Assembly (NCBI GenBank): GCA_029532415.1
Contig: JAQOTA010000071.1
Coordinates: forward strand, 1,922,001 to 1,986,000
DNA from: Marasmius tenuissimus
Lineage: Eukaryota > Basidiomycota > Agaricomycetes > Agaricales > Marasmiaceae
DNA: 64,000 nt
Direction: 5' to 3'
The translations under genes were made by a program, and so were the position numbers. Within the stretch, counting starts at the first letter, position 1, and every line of letters begins with the position of its first letter. Under the pieces are notes generated by a model that worked only from the letters and a program-made list of their open reading frames with translations, was not told where the DNA came from and did no database searches. Shown in pieces: positions 19,742-30,530 of this stretch.

Positions 19742-21128
19742 ATGTCTGGAAAAGTGAAGATCCTTGTCACTGGAGTGACCGGTGCGTTCAATATCATGCT
19801 GCTGCAGGTACACGATACTAAACGTTTTGTATACATAGGGTACATTGGAGGAGCTGTCGTCACCAGATTCCTAGCAAGAAGCGATGCTTCTTCGTTCGAT
19901 ATCCGGGCGATTGTGCGATCACCCGAGAAAGCAGAGAAGTTGAAGTCATTCGGCATTACATCTATCATCGGATCGCACAACGACGAGAGTGTAATGGTCA
20001 AAGCTGTCTCAGAAGTTGATGTGGTTATAGCAATGGTAAGCCGGGGCTTTATCATTTTCGGTCCCTGACGCCCACCTAACGATGGCGATACAGGCGGATT
20101 GCGATGACTTGGCTGCTGCGAAAGCTACATTGAAAGGGCTCAAGAAACGATTTGAAGAGACGGGCAAGCCACCTATCTTCATCAACACGGTGCGTATCGG
20201 TCGTTTTGTAAAACATAGGAGCTCTTGACGAAGCTCTTGCATGCAGTCAGGAACAGGTGTTCTTGCAGACACTGCAGCTGGAATGCATATCACAGATACC
20301 ATCTACGACGATGCAAACCCTGATCAGATTGAGAGCCTCGCACCAACGCAAATCCATCGCAATGTGGATCTGGAGATCGTCGGGGCGGATAAAGAAGGTA
20401 ATCATTCAGATCCTGGTGCTTCAACTTCCAGTATTCACGATCTGGTCGCAGGATATACTAAGACCTACATCATTCTGCCGTCTACAATCTACTCCATTGC
20501 CAAAGGCGAAATTTTTGACGCCGGAATCTCAAATCCCCATTCCGCCCAGGTTCCTGCCCTCATCAGAGCCTCCCTTGATCGCAAACAGGGGGGTATGGTA
20601 GGAGATGGCGCGAACCTTTGGCCGAATGTAGACGTTCATGAACGTAAGCGTATCTTCTGACATCTTTGGCGTGAAATCATCCAATGGTATGCCCTGCAGT
20701 TACTGACCTGTACAGCGCTTTGTATGATTCCATCACAAAGAATCCTGAGAAGACTGGACATGGTCGCGAGGGCTTCTACTTTGGTGCAAGCGGTGAGCAC
20801 CGTCTCTACGATGTCGGCAAGGCAATCGGAGAGGCTTTGGTGCAGCTCGGCATTGCGAAAAGCCCAGAACCAACGACCTTCACGAAAGAGGAGATTGACA
20901 GGTACTTTGGGGTACGTCCGTTCTTTGCAATAACATTGTGGTCACCCTAAGCTGACACTTACTCAGGGCTCGGACTACTTGGGCAGTAATTCACGCTGTC
21001 GCGCCAACCGGTCGAGGTCTATCGGCTGGAACCCAGTCAAGACAACCGAAGATTTCCTGAAGAGTGTCCATGCAGAGGTTGAGGCTTTGGTCAAGAAAGG
21101 TGGACCAGCGGAGTCTAAGAAGCTCTGA
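19742..21128 (+). CDS. NmrA-like NAD(P)-binding protein, paralog 1
   Basis: Atypical short-chain dehydrogenase/NmrA fold, probably cytosolic; substrate unknown. It starts MSGKVKILVTGVTG with a GxxGxxG nucleotide loop completed across the first intron (GVTGYIGG). Later exons read AIVRSPEKAEKLK, IIGSHNDE, AAAKATLKGLKKRFEETG, SGTGVLAD, YIILPSTIYSIAKG, GREGFYFGASGEH, TTFTKEEIDRYFG and SIGWNPVKTTEDFL, ending TGA at 21128. About six introns of 50-60 nt splice in frame. The paralog at 27926-29322 has the same exon order on the opposite strand. Similar fungal proteins are usually annotated as NAD(P)-binding or nucleoside-diphosphate-sugar epimerase-like; I would not assign a reaction. Confidence 0.85.
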
Positions 21129-21579
21129 GATATGAAGCTCAAGTCGAAACCTGAAGGTTCATTCGTGTAAAATCAAGCATGTACAATACCGTCATGAAAC
21201 ACCGCCAACTGTGGCCAAATTTCTCTAACCGATCCTTACTGAATTGGATTTTGCCCGATTCCGATGCGGAGAAAGTTGCCCGTCCCGGCTCTTCAAGTGC
21301 TCGCGGCCACTGAGCCTTTGGTTGCTGAATCGAAGATCATCTTCAAGGACTGCAGAGAATGAGATAGAGTGCTCGAGTGAGAGATTGTTCTTCCAAGCGC
21401 GGTCAAAGCGCAGTCATGTTCTGACATATCGACATCGGCATCGAAAGCGTGGGAATCGGCTATCTGAAAATGGCCACAACGGGCTGTCCAACACCACCGA
21501 GTTCAGACTGACAACATTTCTTTCTTCCCAACCACCATCATCTTTCCTTTCTTCCCCGTTGCTGTCGACGTCGACAACC
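21129..21579. other. Intergenic: 3' flank of NmrA 1 and promoter/5' UTR of the heparinase-like gene
   Basis: 450 bp. An open frame runs in phase into the next gene from 21244, but the first ATG in that frame is at 21580. A pyrimidine-rich stretch (21500-21575) just before this ATG is typical of fungal 5' leaders. No other feature seen. Confidence 0.5.
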
Positions 21580-23940
21580 ATGTCGGCTCATTACAGCACG
21601 GTTAACGACCGCAGCAAGGAACACACTGGTTCTCCTTACCAAAATTCCACCCATAACGAATCACAAGGCTTCATCTCCCCAGCAGCCCCCGCCAAGAAAC
21701 GAACCTCTCCCTGGATCAAATGGGGAGTTCCTATCCTTATCCTCATCCTCGTTATTATCGGTGCTGTTCTCGGCGGTGTCCTAGGCTCTCGTGCCGCTAA
21801 GGACAAGTCTGCCAATGCAGCAGCCGAATCGTCTCGTAGCGCTGACGCTGCCGCCTCCAGTGCTGCCTCGGCGAAAGCAGAGATTGGCAGATTTGCGCAG
21901 GCCACAAACAGCCAGTTCATGGTTCCCGTATACCCATCGACCACCAATGCCGCCTTTTCCAAACCGACATTTGCACCTTCCAACAACGCTAACAACGGCA
22001 AACCTAACACGTTCCCCAAGGATTCCTTCGCTCCTTCGAATCCTTCCCCATTAAGTGTCCGCCCAGATAGACCCAGGCTCTTTGCCCCTCAATACAAATG
22101 GGACGCCCTGCCAGCACTCATCGCATCAGATCCCTATCTGAAATCGTGGAACGACACTATTTTTGGAAACGTCTCTACATATGCCTCATTGTCTCCAGTT
22201 GTCTACAACATGGACGGCGACAGTGGTATTCTCGACAACTCCCGTGAGGTCAAGCAGCGTGTTAAGGCGTTCTCTTATGCATACCGTCTCACTAAGGATC
22301 AACAATACGCCGACCTCGCATGGCGTGAGATCCAGAACGCCTTCTCTTCCAACTTTGGTCCTGCAAACGACAAGTGGAACACCGGTCACTTCCTCGATAC
22401 CGCGGAGATGAGTGCAGCATTTGGTATTGCTTACGACTGGCTTCACGATGTGCTCTCCGATGATCAGAAGGGACAAATGAGAGACGCTTTGATTAAATTT
22501 GGTTTGGGTCCTGGAGCCGCAGCATACACAGACTCTTCCGTCAGTTATGCATGGTGGAGGAATAACATCAGGGGTAACTGGAACTGTGTCTGCAACAGCG
22601 GTCTAACAGTCGCTGCATTAGCGATCCTCGGAGACGATACGACTGGGAACGCAGAGACCATCCTCCGGAACTCCCTCGACAACGCCAAAGGCAACTGCAT
22701 CGAAGCAGTCTCGACCGATGGGACATGGGCAGAAACAGCCAATTATTGGTACTTCGGTACCATGGGTCACGCAGAGATGGCCTCCGCGCTCATCACTGCC
22801 ACCGGATCTGACTACGGTCTCCTGCATGATAACGCTAATTTTGGGAAGACTGGTGACTTCCACCTATACGGTTACGGTGCCACCTCGCTCTTCAACTACG
22901 GAGACCACGGTCCCAACAAATTCTCTTCCACTGCCAATTCCGTCCTCTTCTACGCTTCCCAGTACAACATGCCCACGTACATGTTGTTCCAGCGTGATAG
23001 GGCTGACGCTGCCGAGCCATGGAGTATGTTCTGGTACGACCCGTCTGTAGCAGGAGCCTACTGGGCGGACGCGCCTCTTGACAAGTTCTTCGATGACGAC
23101 CTTGACCAGTGGGTAGCCATGCGTTCTTCTTTCACCGACAGCAACGCTCTCTATGTTGCCATGAAAGCCGGTAACAACTCCGGCGCCGCTCACCAGAACC
23201 ACAACGATTTGGATGCCGGTGACTTCGTCCTTGATGCTCTCGGCACGCGTTGGGCCGGGGAGCTCGGGAGCGGCGACTACCTCGCACCTGGTTATTTCGT
23301 CGGTGAAACCCAGGATGCTCAGCGATGGCAGTACTACAGGAAGATGACGGAGGGTCAGAATACGCTGTTGGTTAACAAGAAGAACCAGCTTGTCAATGCA
23401 GGATCCAAGGTCATCAAGCATGATTCTGGTAAGGCAAAGCAGTCCTCTGGGACGACCGTCTACTCGCCCCCCAATGGAAAAGACGGAGCGGCGTTCTGGA
23501 TTGCAGATATAAGCGGGGTGTATGATAGTGCCGATGCCAGCTCGGTCCACCGTGGCGTTCGCGTGCTCAATGGTAGGAAGCAAGTGCTCATTCAGGATGA
23601 GGTCAGCACGACAACCGGGTTCCAATGGAGAATGCACACCAACGCTACCATTTCGATTGATGGAAACACGGCTACGCTTTCTCTTGATGGGAAGGAGATG
23701 AAGGTTGTCCTCGTCGAACCCCAGGGCGCCTCGTGGTCCAGAAGTGACGCAGTCAGGATGTCGGGAAACCCGCCCGCACCTGATCAACCCAATCCTGGTG
23801 TCAGCGTTTTGATCGCGGAGGTGGGACAGGGAACACAGAGGGTGCAGGTGTTGTTCAACCCGACCTGGGACGACGGAACGCAGTTGAAGACACCTCCCAG
23901 TGTTGCGCTCAACGACTGGAGCCTGGAATCGCATGATTGA
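21580..23940 (+). CDS. Membrane-anchored heparinase II/III-like polysaccharide lyase (786 aa)
   Basis: Single exon, unusual for this window. The first in-frame ATG is at 21580 (MSAHYSTVND). A cytosolic tail of about 46 residues precedes one membrane segment (WGVPILILILVIIGAVLGGV, about 48-68), then an Ala/Ser-rich stalk and a large extracellular domain, that is, type II topology. The domain begins RPDRPRLFAPQYKW. It has the alginate-lyase-type helical toroid with NNIRGNWNCVCNSGL and ETANYWYFGTMGH, and a C-terminal heparinase II/III beta-sandwich with HQNHNDLDAGDFVLDALG and RWAGELG. The family cleaves acidic polysaccharides by beta-elimination; the target here is unknown, perhaps a wall or host uronic-acid polymer. 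Asn and His motifs expected of the active site are present. Confidence 0.85.
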   Translation: MSAHYSTVNDRSKEHTGSPYQNSTHNESQGFISPAAPAKKRTSPWIKWGVPILILILVIIGAVLGGVLGSRAAKDKSANAAAESSRSADAAASSAASAKAEIGRFAQATNSQFMVPVYPSTTNAAFSKPTFAPSNNANNGKPNTFPKDSFAPSNPSPLSVRPDRPRLFAPQYKWDALPALIASDPYLKSWNDTIFGNVSTYASLSPVVYNMDGDSGILDNSREVKQRVKAFSYAYRLTKDQQYADLAWREIQNAFSSNFGPANDKWNTGHFLDTAEMSAAFGIAYDWLHDVLSDDQKGQMRDALIKFGLGPGAAAYTDSSVSYAWWRNNIRGNWNCVCNSGLTVAALAILGDDTTGNAETILRNSLDNAKGNCIEAVSTDGTWAETANYWYFGTMGHAEMASALITATGSDYGLLHDNANFGKTGDFHLYGYGATSLFNYGDHGPNKFSSTANSVLFYASQYNMPTYMLFQRDRADAAEPWSMFWYDPSVAGAYWADAPLDKFFDDDLDQWVAMRSSFTDSNALYVAMKAGNNSGAAHQNHNDLDAGDFVLDALGTRWAGELGSGDYLAPGYFVGETQDAQRWQYYRKMTEGQNTLLVNKKNQLVNAGSKVIKHDSGKAKQSSGTTVYSPPNGKDGAAFWIADISGVYDSADASSVHRGVRVLNGRKQVLIQDEVSTTTGFQWRMHTNATISIDGNTATLSLDGKEMKVVLVEPQGASWSRSDAVRMSGNPPAPDQPNPGVSVLIAEVGQGTQRVQVLFNPTWDDGTQLKTPPSVALNDWSLESHD

Positions 23941-25490
23941 GGGGAGTGACCTCAGGTGGGTTTCATAATATTATGGTCTGTTCTTGAAGTCCTCACTTAC
24001 GCTCTTGCTCCAGAAACACTCACAACTACCTACCTTTTACTCTTCTACACCTCCATGGGACGATACTTTCTACCATTGCTTGTCTTCATTGTCTGTCTTT
24101 ACTGTAAATTTTCTCGATTTCTTGTGGACTATACTCTTGATTCGGATTTCTTTGAGCCTCTGTTACTATCGCCCGTTCCTCCTATCCGCGTTAGATATGT
24201 CACTCTTTAATGTGCGCGGCTACTGCAAAAGCTTGCTTTGGTTGCCACTGCTACCAATACTAGCCACAGTGGGATCTCAAGTGGATCTCCCAATATCCTG
24301 AGCATTACACGTGGGCACCTTGGGAGTGGCCACTGGCGGCCACCAGGTGCGAAGTATGGTGACCCCGTCGGGCACTTAGTTACAACTCAACACTCATCTC
24401 ATTTGGACTACGTCTCTTTTGACGAGCTTTTGCACTCCTAGACCCCTCAGCAAATGTTCTGTTTCCTGAATGATTCTAGCTGAACCACTGATCAATGATG
24501 ACCTATAGCTGGACCTATTAATGCCATTGGCTCGGCATCGGGAGTTCATCCCCTAGACCTACTTTCTATTCGAGTACGAGTTGAAGATAGTGATTCACAA
24601 GCGGCCGCTCACACTGACTGGCCTCTCAACTACTTCCGTATCCACAACCTGAGTCGATTGCAAAAGTTGAAACGCGCTCGTAGGGATTTGCGTTACACGA
24701 GTTTGTTGGCGCCCAAACGTTCCGGCGCTGTTGCCCTGCATCTCACTCTACTCTGACTCGCTCATCCGCGCGGCCAAGACGGGTAACGAATAACCCACCT
24801 CTTCAAAATCAGCTTCAATAACTCTCTTTTCATCGAAACGGCCCAAACAGTGGCAGATACTGAGGACGAGTTCTGTAGGTTTGGACAACCTCTGGAAGTA
24901 CCAATAGTGATTCTGACTTATGTGGACTAGTACGTACTACGATCACACTCGATGAGGACTAGGGCCGGTTTCAAATCTCAAGACAAAGTTTCGACGCGAT
25001 AGGCTGGTTGAATATTCACATTGATACCTACCATGAACGGCTTTTCAAACCCGTAAGTGTGTCTTTCGTTTTCGTGAAACGAGATAGTTCACCAACGCGT
25101 TTGGCTCACCATGTTTCAATTTCAGAAGTCGGTGCTATACCTCCCTACACTCAGACTGTGTTCCGAATCTCTACCGAGGGTTGCATATTTCGGCAGAATA
25201 GTATGCTCCCGTGGCTTCAACCTCCAACACACTGTTCGCTATTTGTGCAGATGCTTGTTGAAGTGCTAATGAGGATTGTATATGGCACGGAGTCCGTCTG
25301 TTCCTCCTTGGCACATATCTTGGAACAATAGATCATCTCATGGGCAGTGGACTCGGGATTTGGCTATGCGGCTAACACGGCTAGCCCGAACAGGGACGAG
25401 GGGCGTAAGACCGGCCTTGTTAAGTTCAAGTAAGATGCGTCCAGACTGCATCACAAACACTCGAGTGCCTCCCCTCCCCTCCAGCACGTC
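23941..25490. other. Intergenic stretch, nothing recognised
   Basis: About 1.55 kb between the heparinase-like gene and P450 number 1. Short open frames on both strands show no motif or splice pattern. The first 250 bp are T-rich and probably hold the 3' end of the heparinase-like transcript. Confidence 0.45.
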
Positions 25491-27738
25491 ATGCTAGCTC
25501 ACCTTAATCTCAATCCCCCCCAAGTCCTCTGGACTTTCCTCCTCACATTTGCGGCGTACAGATATGTCAACGCTCGGCGGGAGCGTTCCAAGGTGAGCTA
25601 TCCCTTACCGTTCTCAGTGTGTTTGGACAGAATGAACTCACGTATCTCGCGTTATGAGCTCGATGCTATACCTACATTGGGACCTGACGGAATATTTTCT
25701 TCCTACCTCACAGTATGGAGATTCATCTCAGATGTACGTGCTTTGGTAGAGGAAGGTGTCACAAAGGTACTCCCTCACTCAGATCTTCCCAAGGCACCCG
25801 CTAATACCCTCACCCTAGTACAGAGGATCCCCGTTCAAAATTCCAACTATGGATGGTTGGCAGGTTATTGTGAGCGGGGAACAGCATTACGATGACATGC
25901 GGCGCGCGCCCGACGATGTGATATCTAGCATGGCAGCTATTGAGGACGTGAGTCTCAGTTCATCGATCGCCGCCACACGATACTGATAGCATCCCACAAC
26001 AGACTCTACAACTCAAGTATACTATGTCCCCAAAGATCAACGTTAGCCCTTTGCAGGACAGGGTCATTCGTGCACCTCTCACGAGGAATATTGGAGCGAG
26101 GTTCGAAGAGATCAGGGATGAATGTATCCACCAGGTTGCCCAGTTTATCCCCGCAAAAGATGGTGAGTGTGTTATTTCATTTCTGCATGCTCCGCGACGA
26201 GTGACCCAATACTACACGTAGACTGGGTAGAACATACCGATATGGTCGGTCTTATGCAAAATATCGTCGTTCGGGTAACAAACAGGTACTTTGTGGGATT
26301 ACCTCTATGTGCACAACATCGGTCTTTGCGGTAAGAATACCCCCTTTGACACTGTCCCTACTCAAGGCCGCAATGATGACTGGAGCGACTTGAACATCAA
26401 GTTCACGCTCAACGTCGCTCTCAACGGCATGGTGATCGGTCTTTTCCCCAAGATCCTCCACCCGTGAGCTATAATTTGTCTCGGCTACGAAGCCTGGTGT
26501 TGGCTCAATCTTGTACTCAGAGTCGCTGGACGGATATTCACTAAGCGGCACAGCTCTTTGCGCCGAGCAGTCAGACCTCTTGCGCCCATCGTGAGGGAGC
26601 GCTTGGAGATGGAGAGGCAGTACGGCCCAGGAGTTGAATGGCCTGGGAAACCCGTACGTCCCCCTCGACGTTTTCTTATACACCTTTGATTGACTATTTT
26701 CGTAGAACGACTTAGTAAGTTGGCTTCTCGACGAGTGCGCCGTCAACGGCCAAGACTAGCAGAAAGGCTCTATTGAAGATCTTGCCATGAGGGTATTGGG
26801 CGTGAACTTTGTGGCGGTACACACGACATCGGTGAGCGATCCCCTAAGTTTCAATTGTCAAAAAAACGATCTACTCACACAACCTTCCATCCTAGGCCGC
26901 AATCACCACGTCTCTCCACCGTCTCGCCGCCAATCCACATGTCGCTGACTCCCTTCGGGAAGAAATCAATCACGGTGTTCTCGGGGAAGAGGGCGGATGG
27001 TCAAAGACCGCAGTGGTTAAAATGTACTACCTTTTGGATAGTTTTCTCAAGGAATCCACTAGGATGGACATGATTGGTCCATGTGGGTGCCTCCTTCTTG
27101 TTATTCTTCTGCCCTTGTCCACTAACGATGCGGTTCTGAATAGTCGGCGTTTCGCGCGTGGCTCTCAAAGACTTCAAATTCTCTGACGGTACAGCAATCC
27201 CAGCGGGGACCAAAGTAGCAATGGCGGCTCATAACATTCATCACACCAATGTGGGTAATGTCTTCGTTTCGATATGGGCATTGATCGTCTCAGAGCTCAA
27301 CCTTGTAACTTCAGGATCACTACCCGTCACCGGACTCCTTCCAAGCATCTCAGACAAAGGTGAGAGTCGACTATATTTGCTTCGCCCGATTCTACTAAAT
27401 ATTCCTCTCGACACAATCAGGCGACACTTTGAAGAACCACATGGCTACCCCGACCTGGGGATGGCTGAGATTCGGTGCAGGGAAACATGCCTGGTAACAT
27501 CCAACCTCTTCTCGCCTGCCCATGTCTTGTTGACCGCCTTTCTTCTTTCCCGCTCACCGCTAGCTCCGGTCGCTTTTTCGCTGTGAACGAGCTCAAGATA
27601 CTCCTATCGCACATCGTTCTGAACTACGATGTCAAGTTCCCTGACGACAATATTGCATTCCCAGATCCTATTGTTGTCGGTACAGCGTTCATGCCCAACA
27701 ATAGGTCCAAAGTACTTTTCAGGGAGAGGCAGGTCTGA
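25491..27738 (+). pseudogene. Cytochrome P450 number 1, probably degraded
   Basis: Starts MLAHLNLNPPQVLWTFLLTF (membrane anchor) at 25491. Splicing of about ten short introns gives AIPTLGPDG, YRGSPFKIPTMDGWQVIVSG, VIRAPLTRNIGARFEEIRDE, VRERLEMERQYGPGVEWPGKP, the I-helix region VNFVAVHTTS, an ExxR helix (KESTR), and FGAGKHACSGRFFA with the heme Cys split by the last intron. Two defects appear: an in-frame TAG at 26757-26759 after VNGQD, and a frame slip near 27345-27355 between DSFQ and SDKGDTLKNH. The TAG lies in a 45-nt stretch (26715-26759) with GTAAGT...CTAG ends, so it might be spliced out. The frame slip argues for a pseudogene. The rest of the gene is well preserved, so decay would be recent. 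Confidence 0.68.
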
Positions 27739-27925
27739 AGCAATTGATCCTTGAAGCCCCTCTAGTCCTTCCGTTCGTTTCTGCATACCTATCTATTCTC
27801 TTGCTTCTCGTATACGAGTCATCCTACAAGTAAGACTCTGTAATGCATTTACACCGCTGAACATTCTTATTGTATCCGATAAACAATACCATTCCGCCAC
27901 ACGTCCGAGGGCGAGGAAAGATATC

Positions 27926-29322
27926 CTAATTCGAGGGGCGACTGGTCATATTTGTCATGGCTTGGACCTCCGGCCTGATGCTCTTCAACAGATCTTCAGT
28001 TGTCTTTTTTGGTTGCCACCCGATAGATTTGGACCTATTGGCCCGGCAACGCGAATTATTCTCAGAGAAATTCGAGCCCTGGAGGGGTATACAAGCATCA
28101 ATGATAAAAACGTCCAGATGGGCGACGACCATACGTACTCCAAAGTACTTATCAATCTCCTCTTTGGTGAAAGACGTCGGCTTGGGACTGGTCGCAATGC
28201 CTAGATCTACCAAAGCCTCTCCAATTGACCGGCAGACATCGAGCAGACTGTGTTCGCCATTGGCACCAAAGTAGTATCCCTCGCGGCCGTGACCAGTCCC
28301 ATCGGGATTTTTTATGATCGAGTTGTACAATATGCTGTACAGATCGGCGACTGGACGACGGCATTCAGCATGGTCGAGGGATGTGATAGTGAGGATGCTT
28401 ACGTTCATGAATATCAACATTCGGCCAGACGTTAACACCATTGCCTACCATTCCCGCCTGTCTACGGTCAATAGCGGCTTTAATAAGAGCAGGGACTTGA
28501 ATAGAGTGAGGATTTGAGATTCGGGCTTCGTAGAGTGGACCTTGCGCGATGGAGTAAATTGTCGAGGGCAAGATGATATACGACCTGATATACCCTGGAG
28601 AAACGAGATGAAGAGGTCCTTCAACGCAACAAACGTATGCTATACCTTCTTTATCAGCAGCCACGATCTCCAAATCCACATTACGGTGAATCTTTGTGTA
28701 TGGAAGCGTCTCGATCTGGTCCGGGTCCGCATCGTCGTATACCGTATCCGTGGTGTACATTCCAGCTGCGTCGTCCGCGAGCGTCCCAGTTCCTGACTGT
28801 ACGACAAATCTCGTTGCGGACCATCGATACCAAGGCTTGAACTGGACTCACAGTGTTGATTAGTATCGGCTGTTTTCCTGTTTCTTCGAATCGTTTCTTC
28901 AGGCCTTTCAAGGTTGCCTTTGCCGCAGCTAAATCATCCGAGTCGGCCTTTATATTACATTGACAATGATGAGTCTTTGCTCCACAAGAGTAGACGAAAG
29001 ATCACGATGACTTACCATTGCCAGAACCACATCGACTTGAGACGCAGCTTTGACCATCAGGTCCTCGTCGTCATGCGATCCAATGATAGGTGTGATTCCA
29101 AATGCCTTCAGCTTTTCTCCTTTCTCAGGAGAACGCACGACTGCCCGAATGTCGAGGGATGGGGCATCGGGTCGGGCCAAAAACTTGTCCACAACAGCAC
29201 CACCGATATAGCCTTGATCGATACGTCACTATGATTCTGAATTTTGCGCGTACAAAGATGCGAAGTGTTTATTACGAACCAGTCGCCCCCGTCACGAGAA
29301 TCTTGGTTCGTTCACCTGGCAT
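27926..29322 (-). CDS. NmrA-like NAD(P)-binding protein, paralog 2
   Basis: Starts MPGERTKILVTGATG at 29322; the intron splits the GxxGxxG loop (GATGYIGGAVV) at the same place as in paralog 1. Later segments DIRAVVRSPEKGEKLK, IIGSHDDED, KGLKKRFEETGKQP, DTVYDDADPDQIE, YIILPSTIYSIAQG, GREGYYFGANGEH, TSFTKEEIDKYFG and SIGWQPKKTTEDLL track paralog 1 throughout, up to the stop at 27926. The junctions I checked are in frame, so it looks functional. Its 3' end faces the P450 number 1 gene with 187 bp between the stops. The reaction is unknown. Confidence 0.85.
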
Positions 29323-29817
29323 GACTACAATTCTTGAGAGATCCTAGTTCGATGGGAAGATCAAGAAAGAGTACACGCAAGCTGGCCACAAGTTTTATAC
29401 CTATTACCTATACGGACAATAAGATGTTTGATATTGACCCCATAGTGTTTATCTCCAGAAATCCACATCAACGGTAGTGTTCCGACGGTTCCTTTCCGAG
29501 TTGAAAGCTAACGAGCGAAATGATATGAGTCATAAGCTTGGTCGATGCCCTTTCTTCCCATCCTTTCCGAGACCGAGTCTAACCGATGGTAGTACGGAGT
29601 ATCCGGGAGTACCTCAGCCAAGTGAATTGGAAACGACCAGATCAAACAAGGAAACTCCGGTGAGACGAGTGCAGAAAACACAAATTCGGATCGCGATGAA
29701 GGCAGGAGGCAGGCCGGTGGCTCGGTGGAACGCAGTTTACTTAGGAGTTGTTGAGCACGTGCCACGACTGGTGGACCAAACACGCGTCAACGTCGCGTCG
29801 CGAGAGCGTGAACCACT
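29323..29817. other. Intergenic: promoter of NmrA paralog 2
   Basis: 495 bp upstream of the minus-strand NmrA gene and of the doubtful plus-strand frame at 29818. Short overlapping open frames on both strands show no domain. Confidence 0.4.
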
Positions 29818-30496
29818 ATGACAGACGCTCCTCCGTGTCGAACTGTCGATATGTCTCCAAAATCTCCACCAAACTCTCGCTCTCCATCGCCATTGCCTCT
29901 TTCGCCGCCCTCTGCCACGGAGTCCGCTTCGACCGCTCCCGTCTGTCCTCTCTCATATACTCAAGCGAACCATCTGGCGACCGACTATGGGAAGAATGAC
30001 CCTGCAGGCGTTGCAATCAATTCGGGTGCCGCTGCAGGCTCAGGTCTTACCACAGCGAAAACGTGCCTTGAGCAGGACCGTGGTTCTTGCTGCCCGCATA
30101 TAGTCCAAAATATTCAATTATCTTGTTTAGCTGGGCTATACTTACGGTACCGATTTCAAGGACCTCGTCAATTTTCGTCACTTCTGTGACCGCACTCCCA
30201 TACTCGAAATTATCCCCTATTACAAGGATGTTCTTACTTCAAGTGCCAATCCAAGCGCAGCTTCCTTCACGTTGGACGATGGACACTGTGATCGTAGCAG
30301 CCAGATTTTGGCTACATTGCGTGGTCCCAACTGGAGCGAGCGGCTCATCAATGCATCACATTCTTGTCGCATCCTGTCAAGCGAAGATGAGTGGAAAGCC
30401 TTCCTTTACAGCCGCCCGGACGTTGCTCCATTGGTCATCAGACGAAAAATACGCGAAACTCGGCCAGGAGAGTGCAGGAAACGTGGTCCAAGATAG
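29818..30496 (+). CDS. Hypothetical protein, model uncertain
   Basis: A plus-strand ATG at 29818 opens a Ser/Pro-rich frame (SPKSPPNSRSPSPLPLSPP). A second coding-like stretch at about 30129-30496 reads FKDLVNFRHFCDRTPILEIIPYYKDVL and ILATLRGPNWSERLINA. I could not join the two with consensus splice sites in the right phase. A third frame at 30425-30522 also looks coding (SSDEKYAKLGQESAGNVVQDRDG), so the true model may have one more intron. It converges on RRP42, whose stop is at 30531. No family recognised. It may also be a decayed gene. Confidence 0.28.
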
Positions 30497-30530
30497 AGAT
30501 GGCCGTATGGGTATTGCAAAGAGGTATGTT

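Noticed and set aside
22864..23934. 356-codon open frame antisense to the heparinase-like gene
   Set aside because: It is exactly opposite a well-supported coding exon, has Val/Arg/Gly-rich composition typical of a shadow frame, and has no recognisable motif.
29816..30016. Minus-strand frame with KRTPWQRAAKEAMAMESESLVEILE, resembling an ankyrin-like helix
   Set aside because: No ATG or upstream exon could be joined and it overlaps the plus-strand frame at 29818. I could not decide between strands, so only the low-confidence plus-strand entry is given.
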